Shown here in pieces: positions 1-5,936 of a stretch of 9,645 bases of DNA. The position numbers and the translations under genes are program-made. Below the pieces are notes generated by a model. That model worked only from the letters and a program-made list of their open reading frames with translations, had not been told where the DNA came from and searched no databases. How positions within the stretch are numbered: position 1 is the first letter of the stretch; each line of letters opens with the position of its first letter. The stretch covers positions 1 through 9,645 of the forward strand of contig JADGQD010000066.1 in NCBI GenBank assembly GCA_017882065.1, read 5' to 3'. This DNA is from Anaerolineales bacterium (GTDB lineage: Bacteria; Chloroflexota; Anaerolineae; Anaerolineales; Villigracilaceae).

Positions 1-37
1 CAACAGTAAACATAACCACCCACACTGCCAGGGTGGA

Positions 38-292
38 TTATGAATAAACGTCAAGCGGGATACCCGGAACGAAGAAAAGGCCGATGGCCGCCAGAGCCAG
101 CACCAGACCAGCCGCCAGCAGCCATTTTCCACCATACGCATTCACCGGGTACCAGATGTCGGGATTTTCCATCGTTTTCTTCACTCTGAAACCGTATAAT
201 CCATTGGGAGGAATTTTACCCATGATCAGCGGCACAGAAAGAGCCGTTAAAAGCTCACCACTGAAAAGGAACATTAGCATCAGAATTAACAT
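38..292 (-). CDS. SdpI/YhfL-family membrane protein, C-terminally interrupted
   Basis: A small integral membrane protein of 84 residues. Helix 1 is about residues 1-24. The family signature lies at about residues 28-56: PPNGLYGFRVKKTMENPDIW, then a VNAYGGKWL stretch. Helix 2 is about residues 57-75. This Asn-x-x-Tyr-Gly-x-Arg ... Asn ... Trp ... Asn ... Gly-Lys pattern is typical of the SdpI C-terminal domain. In Bacillus, SdpI gives immunity to the SdpC toxin, but most homologues have no known role. The start is well supported by AGGA four bases before ATG. The frame ends at TAA (38-40), yet the same frame continues past it as STLAVWVVMFTV to the window edge. That is what the expected third helix would look like, so the gene may carry a nonsense mutation or a sequencing error. 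It lies 36 bp downstream of the response regulator on the same strand, probably co-transcribed. Confidence 0.72.
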   Translation of the reverse strand: MLILMLMFLFSGELLTALSVPLIMGKIPPNGLYGFRVKKTMENPDIWYPVNAYGGKWLLAAGLVLALAAIGLFFVPGIPLDVYS

Positions 293-328
293 TTATTCCT
301 AAAATTGTAAAATAGAATTTCCAGGCAC

Positions 329-700
329 TTAGTCTTTTTTTAATAATTCCCCAATGCGCCGACGGAATATCTCCATATCAAACGGCTTGGACCAGATGTC
401 GTTCGCCCCAGCCTCCAGCGCCTGCGCACGCTCTCCATCGCTGCTCATGGCAGTCAGCATCACTATTGGCATTTCCGTACTGAATGGTGGCTGCCGCATC
501 TTCTGGCACAACTCGTACCCGTTCATTTCCGGCATCATCACGTCCAGAAGGGCCAGGTCGGGCATTTTTTGCTCAGCCGATTGAATTGCTTCCAAACCGC
601 TGTGAGCCATCGTCACCTGATAGCCTTCCAATTCCAGTATTTTTGCCAGCAGGACCAAATTGAGATCATTATCGTCAACAACCAATATGTGATACGGCAT
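329..700 (-). CDS. Stand-alone receiver-domain response regulator (CheY-like)
   Basis: A single receiver domain with no output domain, 123 residues from the chosen ATG. Conserved positions are visible: the acidic pair in ILVVDDND (residues 8-9 and following), the phospho-acceptor Asp in LALLDVMMPEMNG (Asp53), the switch Thr in VMLTAM (Thr83) and the Lys in WSKPF (Lys105). It should be phosphorylated by a histidine kinase encoded elsewhere and act through protein-protein contacts. No kinase is adjacent. I chose ATG at 700 because AGGTGG lies 8 nt upstream of it. A GTG at 712 in the same frame would add four residues and also has an AGGT-like site, so the start is not certain. A promoter-like TTGACG-N18-TATTCT lies just upstream. 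The SdpI-family gene follows on the same strand. Confidence 0.9.
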   Translation of the reverse strand: MPYHILVVDDNDLNLVLLAKILELEGYQVTMAHSGLEAIQSAEQKMPDLALLDVMMPEMNGYELCQKMRQPPFSTEMPIVMLTAMSSDGERAQALEAGANDIWSKPFDMEIFRRRIGELLKKD

Positions 701-722
701 GAGATTTACCACCTTTACCTGT

Positions 723-752
723 AGAATACACGATTAACCGCAAACTCGTCAA
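723..752 (-). promoter_or_regulatory. Probable sigma70-type promoter of the response regulator
   Basis: Read on the minus strand, TTGACG (752-747) and TATTCT (728-723) are separated by 18 bp. Transcription would start near 716, giving a leader of roughly 15 nt that contains the AGGTGG ribosome-binding site. This is a pattern match only. Confidence 0.5.
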
Positions 753-766
753 GCCACAAAATGGTT

Positions 767-802
767 CTTTGGGAATCGCCGTGCCGATGGGAATTCCCAA
801 AG
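767..802. repeat. Palindromic repeat copy 1, upstream of upp
   Basis: The arms CTTTGGGAAT (767-776) and ATTCCCAAAG (793-802) form a perfect 10-bp inverted repeat around a 16-nt centre. A perfect GGGAATTCCC palindrome is nested at 789-798. The 16 bases GGTTCTTTGGGAATCG (763-778) recur exactly, in inverted orientation, at 7352-7367. The element sits between the divergent promoters of the response regulator and upp. It could be an operator or a dispersed REP-like element. Confidence 0.7.
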
Positions 803-825
803 TCCCCACAAAATGTGAGGTCGGC

Positions 826-831
826 TATAAT
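826..831 (+). promoter_or_regulatory. Probable -10 box of upp
   Basis: A perfect TATAAT lies 19 nt before the upp ATG, leaving room for a short leader that includes GGAGGAG. No good -35 box stands 16-18 bp upstream. The palindromic repeat ends at 802, right where a -35 would begin, so an activator or an unusual -35 is possible. Confidence 0.55.
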
Positions 832-850
832 GAGCGCAACCGGAGGAGCC

Positions 851-1477
851 ATGCCAAACGTCTATGCTTCGCAACACCCGCTCGTAGCCCATAAACTATC
901 CCGGCTGCGCGACAGGAACACCGAACCCAAAAAATTTCGCGAACTCGTACGCGAGATTGCCGCCCTGCTGGCCTACGAAGCCACCGCGGACCTGGTCACC
1001 GTTCCTCGGCCACTGGAGACGCCGCTCAATTCGATGACCGGCGCAGAACTGAAAGAGAAAATCGGCCTGGTCCCGATCCTGCGGGCCGGATTGGGGATGG
1101 TGGAGGGATTCTGGGAATTAATGCCCACCGCCGAGGTCTGGCACATCGGCCTGTATCGGGATGAGAAGACGCTCATGCCGGTGCAATACTACAACAAACT
1201 GCCGGTCGAGCCGACCATATCCGTCTGTCTCATTCTGGACCCGATGCTGGCCACCGGCGGTTCAGCGGTTGCCACCACCGACATCGTAAAGCGCTGGGGC
1301 GTGAAGAAAATCAAGTTCGTCGGCGTGATCGGCGCACCGGAAGGTATTGCCGCCATGCAGAAGGCTCATCCGGATGTACCCATTTACCTGGCCGCCATTG
1401 ACGACCACCTGAACGAACGCGGCTATATCGTGCCGGGGCTGGGCGACGCCGGAGACCGTCAATTTGGGACGGGATGA
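851..1477 (+). CDS. upp: Uracil phosphoribosyltransferase
   Basis: Cytoplasmic pyrimidine-salvage enzyme that makes UMP and pyrophosphate from uracil and PRPP. The 208-residue product is the usual length for the family. Diagnostic motifs are PILRAGLGM (75-83), the PRPP-binding loop DPMLATGGS (130-138) and the C-terminal uracil-binding segment GYIVPGLGDAGDRQFGT (191-207). The ATG at 851 is chosen because GGAGGAG lies five bases upstream and the N-terminus MPNVYASQHPLVAHKL is typical for UPRT. The frame is open back to 761, but that extension contains the palindromic repeat and the -10 box, so it is not coding. The gene stands alone between a divergent response regulator and a convergent membrane protein. 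Confidence 0.97.
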   Translation: MPNVYASQHPLVAHKLSRLRDRNTEPKKFRELVREIAALLAYEATADLVTVPRPLETPLNSMTGAELKEKIGLVPILRAGLGMVEGFWELMPTAEVWHIGLYRDEKTLMPVQYYNKLPVEPTISVCLILDPMLATGGSAVATTDIVKRWGVKKIKFVGVIGAPEGIAAMQKAHPDVPIYLAAIDDHLNERGYIVPGLGDAGDRQFGTG

Positions 1478-1507
1478 GGCGTTTGCAGAAAAAAGGCAGA
1501 CTGTAAT

Positions 1508-1527
1508 TGAGTGCCGATTGGCACTTA
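1508..1527. terminator. Weak hairpin between convergent genes upp and M50-like
   Basis: AGTGCC (1510-1515) and GGCACT (1520-1525) form a 6-bp stem with a GATT loop, extendable by a G-T and a T-A pair. The T-rich stretch CTCTTTT on the plus strand begins about 9 nt after the stem instead of directly after it, so this is at best a weak upp terminator. Confidence 0.35.
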
Positions 1528-1566
1528 CGTATTCTCTTTTCCTATGCTTCACAAAGGAGATGGGAG

Positions 1567-1653
1567 ATGAAAGCTGATTCAAGCCTTCCAATGAGTGCAT
1601 CATCGTCAGCCTACATCCACCCCGGTCAACCTTGTCAGGATCCGGTGCAATAA
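1567..1653 (+). CDS. Possible 28-residue small ORF with a strong ribosome-binding site
   Basis: AAAGGAG lies seven bases before an ATG that opens a 28-residue frame (MKADSSLPMSASSS, then a Pro/Gln-rich end, stop TAA). The 3' half overlaps the end of the M50-like gene on the opposite strand. The sequence matches no family I know and is Ser-rich with no helix or signal features. A loose promoter, TTGGCA (1518-1523) and TATGCT (1543-1548), has a 19-bp spacer, which is longer than ideal. It could be a real small protein, the leftover 5' end of a lost gene, or chance. The only positive evidence is the Shine-Dalgarno match. Confidence 0.22.
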   Translation: MKADSSLPMSASSSAYIHPGQPCQDPVQ

Positions 1654-2370
1654 CAAAAACGGTAAAATCAACAAGATATGCAGCACGCCGCTCAGCCCGA
1701 AGATCATCGCCAGCGCCTGCAGAAACCGGTTGAACGGCGGGGCCAGGTTCGCCAGCATCCAGGCTCCCGCCCCGGCAAGGATCGCGGCCACCACCAGCCC
1801 CACAATCAAAAATCCCAATGGCAGCCAGGCATGCCGGTCAGACTGCGAGGGCATCATGGTGCTGCTGATGGTAAAGGTCAGGTAGAACCACAGCCAGAAA
1901 TCGGGGGACTTTGGCACAGACGCCAGGATAGCCCAGAACGAACCCCAATCGGCGCTGCGCATCAGATCCCATAGCGGCAGGATGTGCATTTGAACTATGG
2001 CTGCATACGCCACAAACAGGCTGCCCGTCACCATCGGGGCGGCGCCAATCAGCGCATCACGCACAAAGCCGCCGGAAACGGTCTCGACATATCCCAAGCG
2101 CAGTTTGCCATCTGGCTGTGCTTGAGGGATGAGCGAGAATTTCCCCGTCCACACGCCTAGCAGTTTCGCGGAGAGAAAATGACTGAGTTCATGGAGCATT
2201 ACGCCGGGGAAGAAAATCAGGGCGAAGAGCACCTGCGTCACACCGGGGCGCCTGGTTAGGATGAGGAAGAATGCCTGAATCTCACGGTGCAAGAGACGCT
2301 GTAGGAAAACGAACACCGCCAGCGCGACCAACAGCCAGAGCAGACCATCAAACGCCGTGATGTAGCTCAA
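1606..2370 (-). CDS. M50-like (site-2-protease-type) polytopic membrane protein
   Basis: A 254-residue membrane protein. Helix 1 (about 8-26) precedes a helix at about 45-70 that carries HELSH (His60, Glu61, His64), the HExxH zinc signature of intramembrane metalloproteases. A short soluble stretch (75-100) is followed by GAAPMVTGS (109-117), which resembles the conserved Gly/Pro loop of M50-like proteins, then further helices around 112-130, 158-172, 183-207 and 215-242. PSQSDRHAW (174-182) has an Asp178 that could be the third metal ligand, in place of the classic NxxPxxxxDG motif. Substrate and role are unknown. The likely start is TTG at 2370 with GGAG seven bases upstream; no in-frame ATG lies nearby. 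It is 78 bp downstream of tpiA on the same strand, with a hairpin between them, so co-transcription is possible but attenuated. Confidence 0.75.
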   Translation of the reverse strand: MSYITAFDGLLWLLVALAVFVFLQRLLHREIQAFFLILTRRPGVTQVLFALIFFPGVMLHELSHFLSAKLLGVWTGKFSLIPQAQPDGKLRLGYVETVSGGFVRDALIGAAPMVTGSLFVAYAAIVQMHILPLWDLMRSADWGSFWAILASVPKSPDFWLWFYLTFTISSTMMPSQSDRHAWLPLGFLIVGLVVAAILAGAGAWMLANLAPPFNRFLQALAMIFGLSGVLHILLILPFLLLHRILTRLTGVDVG

Positions 2371-2393
2371 ATGATCACTCCAGATTCAACCGT

Positions 2394-2426
2394 AGTGACG
2401 CGAAGGATAAATTCATTCGCGTCACT
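2394..2426. repeat. Perfect 11-bp inverted repeat between tpiA and the M50-like gene
   Basis: AGTGACGCGAA (2394-2404) and TTCGCGTCACT (2416-2426) pair perfectly around an 11-nt loop. On the plus strand it is followed by CCTCTTTTC. On the minus strand, the direction of transcription of tpiA, there is no T-tract directly after the stem. It may work as an RNA-stabilising or attenuating hairpin rather than a classical intrinsic terminator. Confidence 0.6.
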
Positions 2427-2448
2427 CCTCTTTTCATGAACTTCGCGT

Positions 2449-3213
2449 TTAAGCTCGTTCTGCCGCCGCGCGCACAATTGCGACGAACTCGTCCACTTTC
2501 AGACTCGCCCCACCGACCAGCGCCCCGTCAATCTCGGGCTGGCCAAAAAACTCGACCGCGTTGGCCGCCGTCACCGAGCCGCCGTAGAGCACACGGATGG
2601 CCTGTGCAGTCGCTTCACCACACATCTCAGCCAGCGGCTTGCGGATGAAATCACGGATGACCGCATTGGCATTCTCGCCGGTGGAGGCGCGCCCGGTCCC
2701 GATGGCCCAGACCGGTTCGTAGGCAACAACGATGTGCGCTGCAAATTCAGGGTCGAGGCCTTTTAGACCCTCCCGGATCTGGCGTAAAACCACTTCCGCG
2801 GTCCGGCCGGACTCGTACTCGGCCAGAGTCTCGCCGACGCACACAATCGGGACCAGGTTCGAGGTTCGCGCCGCAGCGGTTTTCTTGTTTACCGTCTCGT
2901 CGGTCTCGCCAAAATACATCCGACGTTCGGAGTGACCGATGATGACGTACTCGCAAAACTCCGCCACCATCCCCGGCGCAACTTCGCCGGTGAATGCGCC
3001 TTTGGCTTCCCAGTGCATATCCTGTGCCCCCAGGCCGATATCGGTACCCTGAAGGAGCGCGGCGACCGGGAAGAGCGCCATGAACGGCGGGCAGAGTACC
3101 TTTTCCACGCCTTTGACCTCGCGCAAAGCCAGGCTCATCTCAGCGACGAGTGTGCGGGCTTCCGCAATAGTTTTATTCATTTTCCAGTTTCCAGCCACAA
3201 ATGGTGTCCGCAT
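2449..3213 (-). CDS. tpiA: Triose-phosphate isomerase
   Basis: Interconverts dihydroxyacetone phosphate and glyceraldehyde-3-phosphate in glycolysis and gluconeogenesis. The 254-residue TIM barrel has normal length and all catalytic elements: NWKMNK (9-14, Lys11), the electrophilic His94 in IIGHSERR, the catalytic base Glu166 in AYEPVWAIGTG with the mobile loop 6, and the phosphate-binding YGGSV (210-214) and GALVGGASL (230-238). The N-terminus MRTPFVAGNWKMNK fixes the ATG at 3213. The start overlaps the stop of the upstream TPR fragment by one base (TAATG), so translational coupling is likely; only a weak AAGGGA lies farther upstream. It is the last glycolytic gene in the yvcK-gap-pgk-tpiA block. 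Confidence 0.97.
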   Translation of the reverse strand: MRTPFVAGNWKMNKTIAEARTLVAEMSLALREVKGVEKVLCPPFMALFPVAALLQGTDIGLGAQDMHWEAKGAFTGEVAPGMVAEFCEYVIIGHSERRMYFGETDETVNKKTAAARTSNLVPIVCVGETLAEYESGRTAEVVLRQIREGLKGLDPEFAAHIVVAYEPVWAIGTGRASTGENANAVIRDFIRKPLAEMCGEATAQAIRVLYGGSVTAANAVEFFGQPEIDGALVGGASLKVDEFVAIVRAAAERA

Positions 3214-3538
3214 TATGGTAATGTCCCTTCTATGTTCGCTACTTCGGTGAGCATCCAGCCCTTTATAGCCGGATTATTTCTTAATTTTGCCAATGCTGTC
3301 AGCGCTGCATGAGGCTGACCGGTTTTGGCATCGAATTCCGCTTGAAGCAGGTGAGCCTCCGGTTTGTCAGGCTTGCTTTTCAATAGTTGGTTTACTATCC
3401 TGCGCGTGGGCCTTTTTACCATAATAGAACGTATAGCGCGCTAAGGTTGGCATTCCAGTAAGCCAGAGCAACGTGCACCTGAGCATCAGGATCGTCGGGA
3501 TGCTGAGCCGCATATTGCTCGACCCGGGGAACATTCAT
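3213..3538 (-). pseudogene. Frameshifted TPR-repeat protein remnant between pgk and tpiA
   Basis: Two minus-strand frames together read as tetratricopeptide-like helices. The first (ATG at 3538 to TAA at 3416-3418, 40 residues) contains VEQYAAQHPDDPDAQVHVAL then AYWNANLSAL. The second (3422-3213, 69 residues) contains RRIVNQLLKSKPDKPEAHLL, FDAKTGQPHAALTALAKL and ends EVANIEGTLP. The PDDP/PDKP turns followed by AxxxLAxxxxxxG-type helix pairs are TPR hallmarks. Joining them needs a net -1 shift in the overlap near 3416-3440, where all three frames look partly coding (the third gives ARYTFYYGKKA), so there may be two indels. The start falls within a repeat, so the protein also lacks a normal N-terminus. 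The second part ends in TAATG with tpiA and may still be translated, coupling ribosomes to tpiA. A sequencing error would be the alternative. Confidence 0.6.
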
Positions 3539-3544
3539 AGAAAC

Positions 3545-3571
3545 ACAGGACGGGCACCATACCCGTCCTGT
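3545..3571 (-). terminator. Hairpin after pgk, possible weak terminator
   Basis: ACAGGACGGG (3545-3554) and CCCGTCCTGT (3562-3571) are a perfect 10-bp inverted repeat with a 7-nt loop, starting 10 nt past the pgk stop. On the minus strand the stem is followed by GTTTCTATG, a poor U-tract. It may reduce read-through into the TPR remnant and tpiA or protect the 3' end of the gap-pgk message. Confidence 0.5.
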
Positions 3572-3581
3572 AGATCTGCAC

Positions 3582-4754
3582 CTATTTATTCAGCAACGCC
3601 GACACACCCGGCAGTTCCTTGCCTTCCAGGAACTCCAGTGAGGCACCCCCACCGGTGGAGACGTGCGTCATCTTGTTGGCGACGCCCGCCTTCTTGACCG
3701 CGCTGGCGCTATCGCCGCCGCCGATGACGGTGGTTGCGCCGGATTCAGCCAGCAGTCTCGCCAGGGCAAAGGTCCCTTCGGCGAACCTGGGCATCTCGAA
3801 CACGCCCACCGGGCCATTCCAGACAATCAGTTTGGCGCCCTTGAGGGTTTCTTTGTATAGTTCCATGGTCCTGGGACCGACGTCCATCATGCGCCAGCCA
3901 GCAGGTATTTTGTCTACTTCCACAGTCCTGCTATTGGCTTCAGCCTCGAATTTGTCGGCGATAACCGCATCCACTGGCAGCACGATCCGGCTGCCGGATT
4001 TAGCCAGGATGGCTTTCGCCGTGTCAACTGAACCGGCTTCCACCAGACTGTCTTGCATGTTCAAGCCTTCGGCGGCCAGGAAAGTATTTGCCATTCCGCC
4101 GCCGATGATGAGTTTGTCACATTTGGCAAGCAGGTTATCCACAACCAGAATTTTGTCGCTGATCTTGGCGCCGCCTAAAATGGCAATATAAGGATGCTCG
4201 GGGTTGGCTGTGGCGCGGCCAAGGTACTCGAGTTCCTGTTCCATCAGGAAGCCGGAAACAGCCGGGAGGAAGTGCGCCACGCCCTCGGTAGAGGAGTGGG
4301 CACGGTGTGCCGAGCCGAACGCGTCGTTGACGTAAACGTCCCCAAGCGCGGCCATCTTCCTGGCCAGTTCCAGGTCATTCTTTTCTTCTTCGGGATGGAA
4401 GCGGGTGTTCTCCAGCATGAGGACTTCGCCCGGTTTGAGAGCTTTCGCCAATTTCTCCACTTCCGGGCCGACGCAATCCGGCGCCATCTGGACCGGCATG
4501 CCGAGGTGACCAGCCAAGACTTCCGCCGCCGCCTTCAGGCTGAACTCGGGGTCGAATCCGCCCTTCGGGCGTCCTAAATGGCTCATCAGGAGCAGGGAGG
4601 CACCCTGGTCGAGAACGTACTTGATCGTAGGAAGAGCGGCCGTGATGCGTGTATCGTCGGTGACTTTGCCGCCTTCCATCGGGACGTTGAAGTCCACGCG
4701 CATCAGGACGCGCTTGCCCTTCAGGTCAATATCTTTTACGGTCTTTTTATTCAT
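3582..4754 (-). CDS. pgk: Phosphoglycerate kinase
   Basis: Transfers phosphate between 1,3-bisphosphoglycerate and ADP in glycolysis, reversibly; cytoplasmic. The 390-residue protein has the normal length. N-domain substrate-binding motifs are RVDFNVP (19-25), DDTRI (33-37), SHLGRP (58-63) and ENTRF (115-119). C-domain nucleotide-binding motifs are GGAKISDK (194-201), IGGGMANTFL (217-226), NGPVGVFE (313-320) and GGGDS (345-349). The ATG at 4754 is preceded by TGGAG at about 7 nt. It lies 88 bp after gap on the same strand, and the linker contains a long-range inverted repeat. Confidence 0.98.
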   Translation of the reverse strand: MNKKTVKDIDLKGKRVLMRVDFNVPMEGGKVTDDTRITAALPTIKYVLDQGASLLLMSHLGRPKGGFDPEFSLKAAAEVLAGHLGMPVQMAPDCVGPEVEKLAKALKPGEVLMLENTRFHPEEEKNDLELARKMAALGDVYVNDAFGSAHRAHSSTEGVAHFLPAVSGFLMEQELEYLGRATANPEHPYIAILGGAKISDKILVVDNLLAKCDKLIIGGGMANTFLAAEGLNMQDSLVEAGSVDTAKAILAKSGSRIVLPVDAVIADKFEAEANSRTVEVDKIPAGWRMMDVGPRTMELYKETLKGAKLIVWNGPVGVFEMPRFAEGTFALARLLAESGATTVIGGGDSASAVKKAGVANKMTHVSTGGGASLEFLEGKELPGVSALLNK

Positions 4755-4769
4755 AGAAACTCCATCTAC

Positions 4770-4824
4770 TCAAGTAATTAGGAAATCAGGTAAGCAGGCT
4801 ATCAAAACCGCCCGGATTACTTGA
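4770..4824. repeat. Long-range inverted repeat in the gap-pgk linker
   Basis: TCAAGTAAT (4770-4778) and ATTACTTGA (4816-4824) are perfect 9-bp arms 37 nt apart. In the gap-pgk message they could close a stem just upstream of the pgk ribosome-binding site. AATCAGG and CCTGAT stretches around it could add pairing. Function unknown. Confidence 0.4.
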
Positions 4825-4842
4825 TCCCTATCTCCTGATCAT

Positions 4843-5901
4843 CTAAAGCGATCTTGCCATCAGCGCAGCCAGGTCTGCCGTGCGGACAGAGTAGCCCCAT
4901 TCGTTATCGTACCAGGCAACGACCTTGACGAAGTTGTTCTCGGCTTTGCCCAGAACACTGGTAAACGGCAGGTCCACGGAAGCGCTGTGCGGATCGCCTT
5001 TGTAGTCAATGCTGACCAGCGGTTCGTCCATCGCCTGGAGAATGCCTTTATTGCGCGGCAACTTGGCGGCATCGCGGAAGGCCTGGCGCAATTCGTCGGT
5101 AGTGGTGGCCTTCTCAAGTTCAGCAGTAAAGTCCACCACAGAGACGGTCGATGTCGGGACACGCAGGGCGTAACCGTCGAACTTGCCCTTCAGGTCGGGA
5201 ATGACCAGGGAAATGGCTTTGGCGGCGCCGGTGGTCGTCGGGATGATGTTCATCGCGGCAGCGCGCGCACGGCGAAGGTCCGAGTGCGGCATATCGAGGA
5301 TCTTCTGATCATTGGTGTAAGCATGGATGGTGGTCATAAAAGCGCGTTTGATGACGTACTTGTCATGCACAACTTTCGCCGCCGGAGCGAGGCAGTTCGT
5401 GGTGCAGGATGCATTTGAGACCACGTTGTGCGTCTTCGGGTCGTACTTGTCTTCGTTCACACCCATAACGATGGTGATGTCTTCTCCTTCGGAAGGCGCG
5501 GAAATGATGACTTTCCTGGCGCCACCGGCGGTAATGTGATTGACCGCACCCTTGACGGTCTTGCCCTTCTTGTTGACGCCGTCTTCTTTGATAGTGAAGA
5601 GACCGGTGGACTCGATAACGATCTCCACGCCCATGTCTTTCCACGGAATTGCGGCTGGATCGGTCTCTTTGAAAGCCGTAACCTTCTTACCATCAATGAG
5701 AAGATGATCCTCGGCAAATTCAACCGTGCCTTCGAAACGACCATAGTTCGAGTCGTACTTGAGCAAGTGCGCCATGGTTTTCATGTCGCCAATATCATTG
5801 AAAGCAACTACTTCCAATGCATCGGGATAATAATCCCGAATGGCCTTCAAGACCTGACGGCCAATCCGACCAAAACCATTGATACCTACTTTGACAGTCA
5901 T
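4843..5901 (-). CDS. gap: Glyceraldehyde-3-phosphate dehydrogenase, type I
   Basis: Oxidises and phosphorylates glyceraldehyde-3-phosphate to 1,3-bisphosphoglycerate. The 352-residue protein has the Rossmann signature GINGFGRIGR (residues 6-15), FNDIGD with an Asp suited to NAD binding (34-39), the catalytic SNASCTTNC (Cys166), the partner His193 in HAYTNDQ, the phosphate site PTTTGAAKA and the C-terminal WYDNEWGYS. The LDMPHSDLRRARAAA region resembles NAD-dependent Bacillus GapA more than NADP-dependent GapB (inference). ATG at 5901 is chosen because AAGGAG lies seven bases upstream and the protein begins MTVKVGINGFGRIG. An in-frame ATG at 5934 lies before that ribosome site and is not used. 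The gene starts 35 bp after the yvcK stop, pointing to one transcript. Confidence 0.98.
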   Translation of the reverse strand: MTVKVGINGFGRIGRQVLKAIRDYYPDALEVVAFNDIGDMKTMAHLLKYDSNYGRFEGTVEFAEDHLLIDGKKVTAFKETDPAAIPWKDMGVEIVIESTGLFTIKEDGVNKKGKTVKGAVNHITAGGARKVIISAPSEGEDITIVMGVNEDKYDPKTHNVVSNASCTTNCLAPAAKVVHDKYVIKRAFMTTIHAYTNDQKILDMPHSDLRRARAAAMNIIPTTTGAAKAISLVIPDLKGKFDGYALRVPTSTVSVVDFTAELEKATTTDELRQAFRDAAKLPRNKGILQAMDEPLVSIDYKGDPHSASVDLPFTSVLGKAENNFVKVVAWYDNEWGYSVRTADLAALMARSL

Positions 5902-5936
5902 ATTTAATCTCCTTAGGAATGAGTGTAATTTCAACG

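Noticed and set aside
761..850. N-terminal extension of upp by 30 codons
   Set aside because: It contains the palindromic repeat and TATAAT, lies before a strong ribosome site, and does not match the UPRT N-terminus.
3405..3440. Programmed -1 frameshift to produce a full TPR protein
   Set aside because: The A-rich TAAAAAGG lies at and after the stop of the first frame, not before it, and no downstream stem or conserved slippery heptamer is in the right place; decay or sequence error is simpler.
3619..4191. 190-codon plus-strand frame opposite pgk
   Set aside because: Ser/Pro/Thr-rich shadow of the pgk coding sequence with no recognisable domain or ribosome site.
5902..5934. Upstream ATG of gap adding 11 residues
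   Set aside because: It precedes AAGGAG, which is ideally spaced for the ATG at 5901, and Rossmann-fold GAPDHs start right before KVGINGFGRIG.
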